The notes beneath the pieces were generated by a model. It ran no database searches and had not been told where the DNA came from. It was given only the letters and a program-made list of their open reading frames with translations. From NCBI GenBank assembly GCA_034439755.1, contig JAWXAZ010000010.1, positions 14,073 to 78,072 on the forward strand: 64,000 bases of DNA, in the 5' to 3' direction. Below are positions 42,249 through 50,965 of the stretch, one piece after another. The first letter of the stretch is position 1. Each line of letters starts with the position of its first letter. Source of the DNA: B1 sp034439755 (GTDB taxonomy: Bacteria; Bacteroidota; Bacteroidia; UKL13-3). The translations under genes were made by a program, and so were the position numbers.

Positions 42249-44666
42249 ATGGGGAAGGTAGAAACAATCCAAAAATTAACTTGCTTCCATTGCGGAGACC
42301 CCATTGTGGGGGTAAATTTGGCTTATGACAACAAAGATTTTTGTTGTGTGGGGTGTAAAGGTGTTTACACCCTTTTGTCTGAAAATAACCTTTGTGATTA
42401 TTATCAAATAGACAGCAATCCCGGGTTGAGCCTAAAGAATCCGGTATCGAAAGTAAAATTTAATTATTTAGAAGATGATCAAATACAAAAGCAACTCATT
42501 CAGTACAGAGATGAGAAAATATCCAAGATTACTTTTTATATGCCAACTATGCATTGTAGCAGTTGCATTTGGCTTTTGGAAAGTCTTTTCAAGCTTGAAA
42601 GGGGCGTAAAAAATTCTCGAGTAGATTTTCTTAAAAAACAGTTGAGCGTAACGTTCGATCACCATATTTGTAGCTTAAAGAAGTTGGTGGAGTTGCTTAG
42701 TGCCTTGGGTTACGAACCTGCCCTAAGCATGAATGATTTGACCGGGAAAAAGAAGCAGCAAAATAACAGCCGTTTGCTTTATCAGGTTGGGGTAGCAGGT
42801 TTTGGTTTTGGAAATATTATGCTTATCTCATTTCCAGAGTATTTTGGATTAGATAGTTTTTCACATGCTGCTTTCTCTAAACTTTTTGGTTACTTGAATT
42901 TATTCTTGGCATTGCCTATTTTTTTCTATGCTGCTCAAGATTATTTTATATCTGCCTATAAAAGTATTAGAAAGGGAATCATTAATATTGATTTTCCGCT
43001 GGCCTTGGGTATATTGGTGATGTTTTTGCGCAGCAGTTATGAAGTGGTTTCTGGCACGGGCCTCGGTTTTTTTGATACTTTGGCCGGATTGGTTTTCTTT
43101 TTACTCATTGGAAAATGGGTTCAGCAAAGGACTATTGATACGCTGTCTTTTGAACGTGATTATAAATCGTATTTTCCTGTGGCTGTTTCTCTCATTAACG
43201 AAAAAGTTGAAACCACAATTCCAGTTACTAATTTGAAAATTGGAGATAGAATTTTAATTCGAAACAATGAAATTATTCCTGCCGATGCCATTTTATTAAA
43301 TGGAGATGCACACATTGATTTTAGTTTTGTTACAGGCGAAAACGATCCTATAAAGAAGGTATTAGGTGAAGTAATTTATGCAGGTGGGAGGCAAATGGGT
43401 GGTACCTTAGAACTGGAAGTATCAAAAACCGTTTCGCAAAGTTACTTAACTCAATTATGGAATAGCGAACATTTTGCAAAAGGTGATCACAGCACTATAG
43501 AATCTTTTCAATCGGTGGTAAGTAAATATTTTACCATAGCTTTATTGCTTGTGGCGTTTGGTTCAGCCATATTTTGGCTTTTGTTTGACCAAAGTAGAAG
43601 CATGAATGCATTTACTGCAGTGTTAATTATTGCTTGTCCGTGTGCGCTGGCATTATCCTCACCCTTTGCATTGGGCAATAGCTTGCGTATGATGGGGCGT
43701 AGTAAATTTTACCTAAAATCGCCAGGTGTAATTGAAAAAATGGCCAAGGTTGATCATTTGGTTTTTGATAAAACTGGTACCATCACACTACCTGCCGAAT
43801 CCACCATTTATTTTGATGGGTTTCCTTTAAATAAGCGTGATTTGATTATGGTAAAAACCTTATGTCAAAACTCCATTCATCCCCTTAGTAAACGCATTTT
43901 GAGTTATTTGTCGTTGCCAAGTAACCTGTCTTTTTCGATGGAACAATTTGCAGAAATTTCTGGAAAGGGAATTAGGGCTGATATAGAAGGCAAGGAGGTA
44001 AAATTGGGGTCTGCATCTTTTGTTAAATTGAGCGAACAAGAGCAAGAAAATCAATTGTCGTCGGTGGTTTATGTGAGTATTGGCGACATGATTAAGGGTA
44101 AATTTGTAATTGAGCATGCTTACAGAGAGAATTTGGGCGAAGTTTTAACTCAACTTTCCTTCAAAAGAAAATTGAGTTTACTGAGTGGTGATAACGATTC
44201 TGAACGCAATAGGTTGAAGCCATATTTCCCTTCAAATTCGCAAATGTTGTTTTCTATGAGTCCGGCAGAAAAAATGCTGTACATTCACCAATTGAAAGAA
44301 GATGGTGCAAAGGTAGCGATGATTGGAGATGGCTTAAATGATGCAGGTGCTTTAAAGGTTGCAGATTTAGGGATTTCGGTTAGCGAGAATACTTCTAGCT
44401 TTTCGCCAAGCAGCGATGTTATTATGGATGCAAGTGTATTTGGTAATTTGAGCAATTTTTTTGCCTATTCAAAAGATACGGTAAAAGTAATTCACATGAG
44501 TTTTGTGATTTCCTTGCTGTATAATATAATAGGTTTAAGTTTTGCGGTTCAAGGGATTCTTTCACCAGTGGTTGCTGCTATATTGATGCCTATAAGTAGC
44601 ATTAGTGTGATTATTTTTACCACAACAGCCACGTATATATTTGCTAAGAAGAATAAAATAGTTTAA
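42249..44666 (+). CDS. ccoI: Copper-type P1B ATPase for cbb3 oxidase assembly
   Basis: Protein of 805 residues. N-terminal Cys-rich metal-binding domain (CFHCGDPIVG, FCCVGCKGVY), then an HMA domain with MHCSSCIWLL, eight membrane helices, CPCAL in the transport helix, the phosphorylation motif DKTGTIT and hinge GDGLNDAGAL. The N-terminal zinc-ribbon-like domain is typical of the CcoI/FixI branch that supplies copper to cbb3 oxidase. One bp after usp and 12 bp before ccoS. Role inferred from family and locus. Confidence 0.93.
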   Translation: MGKVETIQKLTCFHCGDPIVGVNLAYDNKDFCCVGCKGVYTLLSENNLCDYYQIDSNPGLSLKNPVSKVKFNYLEDDQIQKQLIQYRDEKISKITFYMPTMHCSSCIWLLESLFKLERGVKNSRVDFLKKQLSVTFDHHICSLKKLVELLSALGYEPALSMNDLTGKKKQQNNSRLLYQVGVAGFGFGNIMLISFPEYFGLDSFSHAAFSKLFGYLNLFLALPIFFYAAQDYFISAYKSIRKGIINIDFPLALGILVMFLRSSYEVVSGTGLGFFDTLAGLVFFLLIGKWVQQRTIDTLSFERDYKSYFPVAVSLINEKVETTIPVTNLKIGDRILIRNNEIIPADAILLNGDAHIDFSFVTGENDPIKKVLGEVIYAGGRQMGGTLELEVSKTVSQSYLTQLWNSEHFAKGDHSTIESFQSVVSKYFTIALLLVAFGSAIFWLLFDQSRSMNAFTAVLIIACPCALALSSPFALGNSLRMMGRSKFYLKSPGVIEKMAKVDHLVFDKTGTITLPAESTIYFDGFPLNKRDLIMVKTLCQNSIHPLSKRILSYLSLPSNLSFSMEQFAEISGKGIRADIEGKEVKLGSASFVKLSEQEQENQLSSVVYVSIGDMIKGKFVIEHAYRENLGEVLTQLSFKRKLSLLSGDNDSERNRLKPYFPSNSQMLFSMSPAEKMLYIHQLKEDGAKVAMIGDGLNDAGALKVADLGISVSENTSSFSPSSDVIMDASVFGNLSNFFAYSKDTVKVIHMSFVISLLYNIIGLSFAVQGILSPVVAAILMPISSISVIIFTTTATYIFAKKNKIV

Positions 44667-44678
44667 TGGGAACAAGGT

Positions 44679-44888
44679 ATGAATATAATTTTTATGTTGA
44701 TTGGAGTGAGTCTCTTTATGGCCTTGGGTTTTCTGGTTGCTTTTGTGTGGAGTGTAAAAAGTGGACAAATGGAAGACGATTATACCCCATCGGTAAGAAT
44801 TTTATTTGATGACAAACCAATAGCACCCAATGATAACGTATCTAGCAGTCAAGCTGAACCAATGAAAAGTGACTTAAATCAGTTTTAG
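44679..44888 (+). CDS. ccoS: cbb3 oxidase assembly protein CcoS
   Basis: Protein of 69 residues: one N-terminal membrane helix (IFMLIGVSLFMALGFLVAFVW), then SVKSGQMEDDYTPSVRILFDD, the CcoS signature of a short acidic stretch after WSVKSGQ. CcoS is needed for cofactor insertion in the cbb3 oxidase. Sits between ccoI and ccoNO. Confidence 0.93.
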   Translation: MNIIFMLIGVSLFMALGFLVAFVWSVKSGQMEDDYTPSVRILFDDKPIAPNDNVSSSQAEPMKSDLNQF

Positions 44889-44926
44889 TGGTAAGAATTG
44901 TCATTTTTCTGTCTGAGAAATAAAAA

Positions 44927-44934
44927 TAAATTTG
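44927..44934 (+). promoter_or_regulatory. -7 box upstream of ccoNO
   Basis: TAAATTTG, 28 bp upstream of the ccoNO start, in the 74-bp gap after ccoS, so the structural genes may have their own promoter. Confidence 0.45.
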
Positions 44935-44962
44935 ACCCAATCTAATAATTAAACCAGAATCT

Positions 44963-47092
44963 ATGCAAGTGGAAAACTTCAATTACGACAACCGGATTGT
45001 CCGTAATTTCATCATCGCCTCGGTCATTTTCGGGGTAGTAGGGATGTTGGTGGGATTGATAGCAGCAATCCAGCTTTACTATCCTGCCTTTAACTTTAAT
45101 TTACCTTATACCTCTTTTGGTAGAATTAGGCCCTTGCACACCAATGCGGTCATTTTTGCTTTTGTAGGAAATGCAATTTTTGCAGGTATTTATTATTCCT
45201 TACAAAGGTTATGTAAAGCCCGGTTATTTAGTGATTTATTGAGTAATTTTCATTTTTGGGGTTGGCAATTAATTATTTTAGCTGCGGCAATAACATTGCC
45301 TTTGGGTATGACTACCTCGCATGAATATGCCGAATTAGAGTGGCCTATTGATATTGCTATTGCAATTGTTTGGGTTGCTTTTGGAGTAAACATGATTGGA
45401 ACCATCATTAAACGTAGGGAGCGCCACATGTATGTTGCAATTTGGTTCTACCTCGCCACATTTATAACTGTAGCCGTTTTGCATATTGTAAACTCTTTTG
45501 AATTGCCAATTAGTTTTACAAAAAGTTATATGTTGTATGCAGGTGTTCAAGATGCTTTGGTTCAATGGTGGTATGGTCACAATGCAGTAGCGTTCTTTTT
45601 AACAACACCCTATTTAGGTATGATGTATTACTACTTACCTAAAGCGGTTAATCGCCCCATATATTCATATAAACTGTCGATTTTACATTTTTGGACATTG
45701 ATATTCTTGTACATTTGGGCAGGCCCGCACCATTTATTATATTCTAGTTTACCAGATTGGGCTCAATCTATAGGGGTTGTTTTCTCTATTATGTTAATTG
45801 CACCATCATGGGGTGGTATGATTAATGGTTTGCTTACCTTACGTGGTGCTTGGGATAAAGTGAGAGATGAACCAGTATTGAAGTTTTTTGCGGTGGGTGT
45901 TACCGCTTATGGTATGGCTACTTTTGAAGGACCTTTGTTAAGTTTGAAAAATGTGAATGCCATTGCGCATTTTACCGATTGGATTGTTGCACACGTTCAC
46001 ACAGGGGCATTGGGATGGAATGGTTTAATGACATTTGGTATGTTCTATTGGTTGGTACCAAAAATTTATGGCACCAATTTGTATTCTAAATCTTTAGCAA
46101 ATACACACTTCTGGATTTCAACTTTAGGTATTTTGTTTTATGCTATTCCAATGTATTGGAGCGGATTTGCCCAAGGTATGATGTGGAAAGAATTCTTGCC
46201 AGAGGGAATGTTAAAATACCCTAATTTTTTAGAAACAACGCTACAAGTTATTCCAATGCATATTATGCGTTCTATAGGTGGTACCTTATTCTTATCGGGT
46301 GTGTTCGTTATGATTTACAATTTGATGAAAACAGCCGCAACTGGCAAGTTAATTGCCAACGAGCCTGCATCTGCACCTGCTTTAGAGAAGAACTATATTG
46401 CTCAGGGAGCAAATACATACTGGCATAAAGTATTCGAACGTAAGCCAGTTACATTTATCATGATAACCATTGTGGCTATTTTAATTGGCGGTATGGTCGA
46501 AATTATTCCAATGCTTACCATTAAGTCTAATATTCAAACAATTAGTAGTGTTAAACCTTATACACCCTTAGAGTTGCAGGGCAGAGATATTTACATTCGC
46601 GAAGGCTGTGTAAATTGCCATTCCCAAATGATTCGTCCTTTTAGAAGTGAAACCGAAAGATATGGTGAATACTCAAAGGCTGGTGAATATGTTTACGATC
46701 ATCCTTTCTTATGGGGATCTAAACGTACTGGTCCAGATTTAATGCGTGTAGGTGGAAAATACCCAGACAGTTGGCATTACAACCACATGATTGAGCCAAA
46801 CTCTATGTCGCCAGGTTCTATTATGCCTGCTTATCCTTGGTTGGCCGAAAATGACTTGAACACCAGCAATACTGCCGACAAGATTAATGCGATGCGTACT
46901 TTAGGCGTGCCTTATGAAGTTGGATTCGATAAAGTTGCAGAAGCAGATTTAATGAAGCAAGCAACGAAAATTGCCGATGGTTTAAGCAAAGATGGGTATC
47001 CTATTGAGGCCAATAAAGAATTAGTGGCTTTGATTTCGTACCTACAAAGATTAGGAACCGATATTAAATTGAGCAAAACAGCAAGTAAATAA
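44963..47092 (+). CDS. ccoNO: cbb3 cytochrome oxidase, fused subunits I and II (CcoN-CcoO)
   Basis: Protein of 709 residues joining two subunits. Residues 1 to about 480 are CcoN with twelve or so helices; His ligands are in RPLHTNAVIF (low-spin haem), WWYGHNAVAFF and GPHHLLYSS (CuB), and HVHTGALGWNGLM (haems). From about residue 520 follows CcoO with one c-type haem site CVNCHSQMIRPFRSE, TGPDLMRVGG and a Met in IMPAYPWL. The fusion keeps the catalytic and electron-entry subunits in one chain and is common in Bacteroidota. Terminal oxidase of low-oxygen respiration. Confidence 0.95.
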   Translation: MQVENFNYDNRIVRNFIIASVIFGVVGMLVGLIAAIQLYYPAFNFNLPYTSFGRIRPLHTNAVIFAFVGNAIFAGIYYSLQRLCKARLFSDLLSNFHFWGWQLIILAAAITLPLGMTTSHEYAELEWPIDIAIAIVWVAFGVNMIGTIIKRRERHMYVAIWFYLATFITVAVLHIVNSFELPISFTKSYMLYAGVQDALVQWWYGHNAVAFFLTTPYLGMMYYYLPKAVNRPIYSYKLSILHFWTLIFLYIWAGPHHLLYSSLPDWAQSIGVVFSIMLIAPSWGGMINGLLTLRGAWDKVRDEPVLKFFAVGVTAYGMATFEGPLLSLKNVNAIAHFTDWIVAHVHTGALGWNGLMTFGMFYWLVPKIYGTNLYSKSLANTHFWISTLGILFYAIPMYWSGFAQGMMWKEFLPEGMLKYPNFLETTLQVIPMHIMRSIGGTLFLSGVFVMIYNLMKTAATGKLIANEPASAPALEKNYIAQGANTYWHKVFERKPVTFIMITIVAILIGGMVEIIPMLTIKSNIQTISSVKPYTPLELQGRDIYIREGCVNCHSQMIRPFRSETERYGEYSKAGEYVYDHPFLWGSKRTGPDLMRVGGKYPDSWHYNHMIEPNSMSPGSIMPAYPWLAENDLNTSNTADKINAMRTLGVPYEVGFDKVAEADLMKQATKIADGLSKDGYPIEANKELVALISYLQRLGTDIKLSKTASK

Positions 47093-47099
47093 TCACACA

Positions 47100-47261
47100 A
47101 TGTTTAGACAACATATCCAAAATATGGTGGGAATAGAATCGGGTTACCTGATTTTCTCTCTAATAGTATTCATGACTTTTTTTGTAGGAGTATTATGGTG
47201 GGTTTTTAAGGCCGACAAAAACTATATTAAGGATATGGAGCAAAAACCATTTGAAAATTAA
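47100..47261 (+). CDS. CcoQ-like small cbb3 subunit, 53 aa
   Basis: Too short for a default gene caller but well placed: MFRQHIQNMVGIESG, then a membrane helix (YLIFSLIVFMTFFVGVLWWVF), then KADKNYIKDMEQKPFEN. One helix with a charged tail and the FFVGVLWW segment matches CcoQ/FixQ. It is 7 bp after ccoNO and 10 bp before ccoP, as expected for the fourth subunit, which stabilises the complex. Confidence 0.8.
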   Translation: MFRQHIQNMVGIESGYLIFSLIVFMTFFVGVLWWVFKADKNYIKDMEQKPFEN

Positions 47262-47271
47262 AAATAAGATC

Positions 47272-48156
47272 ATGAAGCATAAATTATTTACCGTGTTAGC
47301 TTTGATGTTAATTGCAGGCACACTTTCGGCTCAAAATGCAGATGTTACTAGTTCTAATGTAGGATTAGGTACTTTGTTAGTTGCACTTAACGCCATACTT
47401 CTATTATTTGTCATCTTCCTATTAGGTTCCTTATCGGCAGCTGTACAAAAGCTTCGTAAAGGTGGAGACCCTGATAAAGTTCAATTAAGTTGGTGGGAAA
47501 AGTTTGCCGCCTTAAAATCTGAAAAGTCGGAAGATGAATTGAGATTGGATGAAGACTATGATGGGATTCATGAATTGGATAATCCAACACCACCTTGGTT
47601 CAATTTTATTTTCCTAACAACTATCATTGTTGCGGTATTATATCTTTTGAATTACCATGTGTTAAAAATTGGTAATCTTCAAGTTGCAGAATATAATGTT
47701 GCTGTGGCCGAATCAAAAGCAGAGGTAGATGCTTATTTGAAAAAATCGGGCAATTTAATAGATGAAAATAGTGTAACTCAATTAAACGATGCTAAGTCAA
47801 TTAAAGAGGGTCAAGTTATTTTTATTGAAAAATGTGCCGTATGCCATTTAGCTGATGGTGGTGGTGTTGTTGGACCAAATCTTGCAGATGCTTATTGGAT
47901 TCATGGAGGCGATGTAAAGTCAATTTTTAAAATAATAAAATATGGTGTTCCTGCAAAAGGTATGATTTCTTGGCAAAATACTTTTAGTGGAAAGCAAATG
48001 CAATTGTTGTCTTCTTTTGTTATGTCTTTAAAAGGAACAACACCTGCTACAGCAAAAGAACCTCAAGGCGATTTACTTGTAGATGCTGGAGTAGCAATAA
48101 TGGCAGCAGATAGCACAATAAAAGTTACAGAGCCCGCAGTACCTACTGCCAAATAG
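47272..48156 (+). CDS. ccoP: cbb3 oxidase subunit III (CcoP), mono-haem
   Basis: Protein of 294 residues from MKHKLFTVLALML, where the signal-like N-terminus ends TLSAQ; an in-frame start at 47251 overlaps ccoQ. Two further membrane segments are at about residues 40-60 and 115-135 (PPWFNFIFLTTIIVAVLYLL). The C-terminal domain has a single c-haem site, CAVCH, followed by GPNLADAYWIHGG and PAKGMISW. CcoP of proteobacteria has two CxxCH sites; only one is present here. It passes electrons to ccoNO. A terminator-like cruciform follows. Confidence 0.92.
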   Translation: MKHKLFTVLALMLIAGTLSAQNADVTSSNVGLGTLLVALNAILLLFVIFLLGSLSAAVQKLRKGGDPDKVQLSWWEKFAALKSEKSEDELRLDEDYDGIHELDNPTPPWFNFIFLTTIIVAVLYLLNYHVLKIGNLQVAEYNVAVAESKAEVDAYLKKSGNLIDENSVTQLNDAKSIKEGQVIFIEKCAVCHLADGGGVVGPNLADAYWIHGGDVKSIFKIIKYGVPAKGMISWQNTFSGKQMQLLSSFVMSLKGTTPATAKEPQGDLLVDAGVAIMAADSTIKVTEPAVPTAK

Positions 48157-48186
48157 ATTTACAAGTTTATTTTATTTTTTTTACAT

Positions 48187-48237
48187 AAAAAGAAGTTCAA
48201 TGATTTGTAAATTTACAAGTTGTTGGACTTCTTTTAT
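48187..48237 (+). terminator. Hairpin between ccoP and ccoG, with nested palindrome
   Basis: AAAAGAAGTTCAA and TTGGACTTCTTTT form a long stem with one mismatch. Its loop contains a perfect palindrome, TTGTAAATTTACAA (48205-48218), so the whole can fold as a cruciform, ending in a T-rich run. It probably limits read-through from the oxidase genes into ccoG. Confidence 0.6.
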
Positions 48238-48250
48238 TTTTTAGATTATT

Positions 48251-49723
48251 ATGAAAAGTGCAGAGCCATTGGCTGATGAACATTTTAGGGATGAATTATC
48301 AAATGTAGATAGGGATGGAAAAAGATTGTTCATTTTTCCTAAAAAACCAAAAGGGAAGTATTACGATTATAGAACATGGTTTAGTTGGTTTTTAATGGCA
48401 TTGATGTTCTCTGGACCATTTTTAAAATTTGAAGGAAAACCGCTGCTTTTATTAAATGTTTTAGAAAGAAAGTTTATCATATTTGGTATGGTATTTTGGC
48501 CTCAAGACCTCAATTTATTTGCCGTTTTGATGTTATCATTTGTGCTATTCATTGTTTTGTTTACAGTCCTATTCGGGCGTGTTTGGTGCGGTTGGGCTTG
48601 CCCGCAAACCATTTTTATGGAAATGCTCTTTAGAAAGGTTGAATACCTGATTGATGGCGATTACCAGAAGCAAAAAAAATTAAAGGAGCAAAATTGGAAT
48701 GGTGAGAAAATATTTAAACGGGGTTTAAAACATACCACATTTTGGATTTTATCTTTCCTTATAGCCAATACCTTTTTAGGATATATCATTGGCATTGATG
48801 AGCTAAAATTACTCGTAGTGGATGGGCCTATGGCACACATGGGAAAATTTGCTTCGTTATTAATTTTTACAACGGTATTTTATTTTGTATTTGCCCATTT
48901 GCGCGAATTGGTTTGTATTTTTATTTGTCCTTATGGCCGCTTGCAAGGATTGATGCTAGATAAGAATTCAATGGTGGTTGCCTACGATTTTGTGAGGGGC
49001 GAACCAAGAGGTAAAATAAAAAAACATGAGGAAGAAGCACCAAAAGGCGATTGTATCGATTGTAAACTTTGTGTGCATGTTTGTCCTACTGGCATCGACA
49101 TTAGAAATGGCACGCAGTTAGAATGTATAAATTGTACGGCTTGTATTGACGCTTGCGATGAGGTAATGGTTAAGATAGACAAGCCAAAAGGCTTAGTGCG
49201 GTTTGCTTCACTTAATAACATCAATGAAGGCACAAAATTAGGTCTGAACCTAAGAAATGGCGCTTACGGAATTGTTTTAGCATTGTTGTTTGGCGTTTTC
49301 CTTTACATGCTAATCACTAGAAAGCAAATTGAAACAACCCTGTTGCGTACACCTGGCATGCTATACCAAAAACAAGAAGAGGGTAAAATAAGTAACTTAT
49401 ACAGCATCGAATTCGTTAACAAAACCTTTAAGGAATTGCCAATAGAACTAAAACTGATTGAACCAAAAGGCGAAATTCGTTTAGTGGATGGACAGTCGAT
49501 TATGGTTCATAAAGAGACCGTTGGTAAATCTTCTTTCTTTTTGGTAATCAATGCCAATGAAGTGAAAAGAGTTTCTACACCTGTGGTTGTGGAAGTATGG
49601 AGCGATGGAAAACTAATTGAAACCATGAATTCGAAGTTTAATGGCCCTATTTTTTCTGCTCATAAAGACTCCGAAGAGGAACACGAAAAGGATAAAGTTG
49701 ACCATGATAAGGATAAGAAATAA
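48251..49723 (+). CDS. ccoG: cbb3 oxidase accessory ferredoxin-like protein CcoG
   Basis: Protein of 490 residues, RdxA/FixG family. Membrane helices near residues 40, 85-110, 160-185 and 200-220 and a fifth at about 340-357. GRVWCGWACPQTIF near residue 115; two 4Fe-4S motifs CIDCKLCVHVCP and CINCTACIDACDEVM near residue 260-300; a C-terminal immunoglobulin-like periplasmic domain; and a His/Asp/Lys-rich tail. CcoG takes part in copper reduction during cbb3 oxidase assembly. Placed between ccoP and ccoH, the usual CcoGH order. Confidence 0.95.
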   Translation: MKSAEPLADEHFRDELSNVDRDGKRLFIFPKKPKGKYYDYRTWFSWFLMALMFSGPFLKFEGKPLLLLNVLERKFIIFGMVFWPQDLNLFAVLMLSFVLFIVLFTVLFGRVWCGWACPQTIFMEMLFRKVEYLIDGDYQKQKKLKEQNWNGEKIFKRGLKHTTFWILSFLIANTFLGYIIGIDELKLLVVDGPMAHMGKFASLLIFTTVFYFVFAHLRELVCIFICPYGRLQGLMLDKNSMVVAYDFVRGEPRGKIKKHEEEAPKGDCIDCKLCVHVCPTGIDIRNGTQLECINCTACIDACDEVMVKIDKPKGLVRFASLNNINEGTKLGLNLRNGAYGIVLALLFGVFLYMLITRKQIETTLLRTPGMLYQKQEEGKISNLYSIEFVNKTFKELPIELKLIEPKGEIRLVDGQSIMVHKETVGKSSFFLVINANEVKRVSTPVVVEVWSDGKLIETMNSKFNGPIFSAHKDSEEEHEKDKVDHDKDKK

Positions 49724-49772
49724 AAGGATTAGTTAGCTATATTTGAAAGGATTTAAATAAACTTAACAGATA

Positions 49773-50228
49773 ATGATTAAAATAAATTGGGGAACCAAAT
49801 TGGCGTTTTTTGCTATATTATTCATGATTTTTGTGGTAAGCATGGTGGTGGTGATATCTAGGCAAGATATGCCATTGGTAGAAGACGATTATTACGAAAA
49901 GGGCATAAATTATCAAACTCAAATAGACAATTTTGCACAAGTAGATAGCCTTATTACCATGGAAATTGGTAACATGCAAAATGGAAGTGAAGATAAAGGC
50001 AAAACCTTGTTCATAGAAAAGAAATCGGATGGAGATATTGAGAATGCAGAATTGTTTTATTACAGACCCTCGGATTCGAAATTAGACCAGCATCAAAGGC
50101 TCCCATTGCCCTCAAAGAAACTCATTGCTTTGCCATTAAACGATCTTATGCCAGGCAAATGGATTATTAAATTTACTTGGATGCAAGGCGATAAAAAATT
50201 CGAATTGCAGAAAGAGTTCGACCGCTAA
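49773..50228 (+). CDS. ccoH: cbb3 oxidase assembly protein CcoH (FixH)
   Basis: Protein of 151 residues: one N-terminal membrane helix (LAFFAILFMIFVVSMVVVIS), then RQDMPLVEDDYYEKGINYQTQIDN, which is the FixH signature, and a beta-rich periplasmic part. Its stop overlaps the start of the next gene by one base. FixH assists cbb3 assembly, with copper delivery suggested. Confidence 0.92.
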   Translation: MIKINWGTKLAFFAILFMIFVVSMVVVISRQDMPLVEDDYYEKGINYQTQIDNFAQVDSLITMEIGNMQNGSEDKGKTLFIEKKSDGDIENAELFYYRPSDSKLDQHQRLPLPSKKLIALPLNDLMPGKWIIKFTWMQGDKKFELQKEFDR

Positions 50229-50923
50229 TGTTGTTTCTCACAGCCTTTCTCACCGGTTTGTTTGGAAGCTTTCATTGCGCTGGAATGTGCGGCCCAATTG
50301 CTTTTGCCCTGCCAGGTAGCGCAAGTAATGGCGCAAAATTTTACCTAGGAAGGCTATTGTATAATTTTGGAAGAATGTTTAGCTATGCCCTTTTGGGGCT
50401 GGTATTTGGCGCATTTGGACTCGGTTTAAAATTGGCAGGTTGGCAGCAATCGGTTAGCATTGCCGCAGGCATATTCATACTTTTTATAGTATTATACCAA
50501 TACTATTTTAAAAAAGGAAGCTTCTTTAACATACTCTCCCTCTTTTCGAGTAGTGCTGTGAAAAAATTGTTTGGCTCAAAAAATATTTGGGCCTTATTTG
50601 GCATTGGAATGGTGAATGGATTCTTACCATGCGGCTTCGTTTATATAGCCATTTTAGGCGCAAGTACCACCCAAGATTTGTTCTATGGTGCATTGTTTAT
50701 GCTGTGTTTTGGACTAGGCACCCTGCCTATGATGTTTGGGGTTTCCATTATTGGCCAATTTATTTCATCAGGTATTCGACAAAAGTTGAATAAATTAAGT
50801 CCGGTTTTTGCCATACTCATAGCCATTTTATTCATACTTCGCGGCCTAAATTTAGGCATCCCTTATGTTAGTCCGGTTATTGCTACCGACCAAGAAAAAA
50901 TAGAAAACTGCGATTCGCACTAA
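50228..50923 (+). CDS. SafE/DsbD-like membrane protein of the cbb3 locus
   Basis: Protein of 231 residues with six or so helices and the family signature GSFHCAGMCGPIAFAL near the N-terminus, with repeats of this half-transporter pattern (NGFLPCGFVYIA near residue 135). It belongs to the sulfite exporter TauE/SafE or DsbD-transmembrane branch often found after ccoH in Bacteroidota. By context it may transport copper or reductant for oxidase assembly; the substrate is inferred only. Coupled to ccoH by a one-base overlap; last gene of the locus. Confidence 0.87.
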   Translation: MLFLTAFLTGLFGSFHCAGMCGPIAFALPGSASNGAKFYLGRLLYNFGRMFSYALLGLVFGAFGLGLKLAGWQQSVSIAAGIFILFIVLYQYYFKKGSFFNILSLFSSSAVKKLFGSKNIWALFGIGMVNGFLPCGFVYIAILGASTTQDLFYGALFMLCFGLGTLPMMFGVSIIGQFISSGIRQKLNKLSPVFAILIAILFILRGLNLGIPYVSPVIATDQEKIENCDSH

Positions 50924-50926
50924 TAT

Positions 50927-50957
50927 TTTGTTATCCTTGTTGCATCAATTAGTTTTG
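50927..50957 (+). promoter_or_regulatory. Bacteroidota-type promoter of the GT9 gene
   Basis: TTTG at 50927-50930, 19-bp spacer, TAGTTTTG at 50950-50957. It matches the -33/-7 consensus. Only 8 bp separate the box from the ATG at 50966, so the transcript would be leaderless or nearly so. Confidence 0.5.
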
Positions 50958-50965
50958 CAAAGTCA

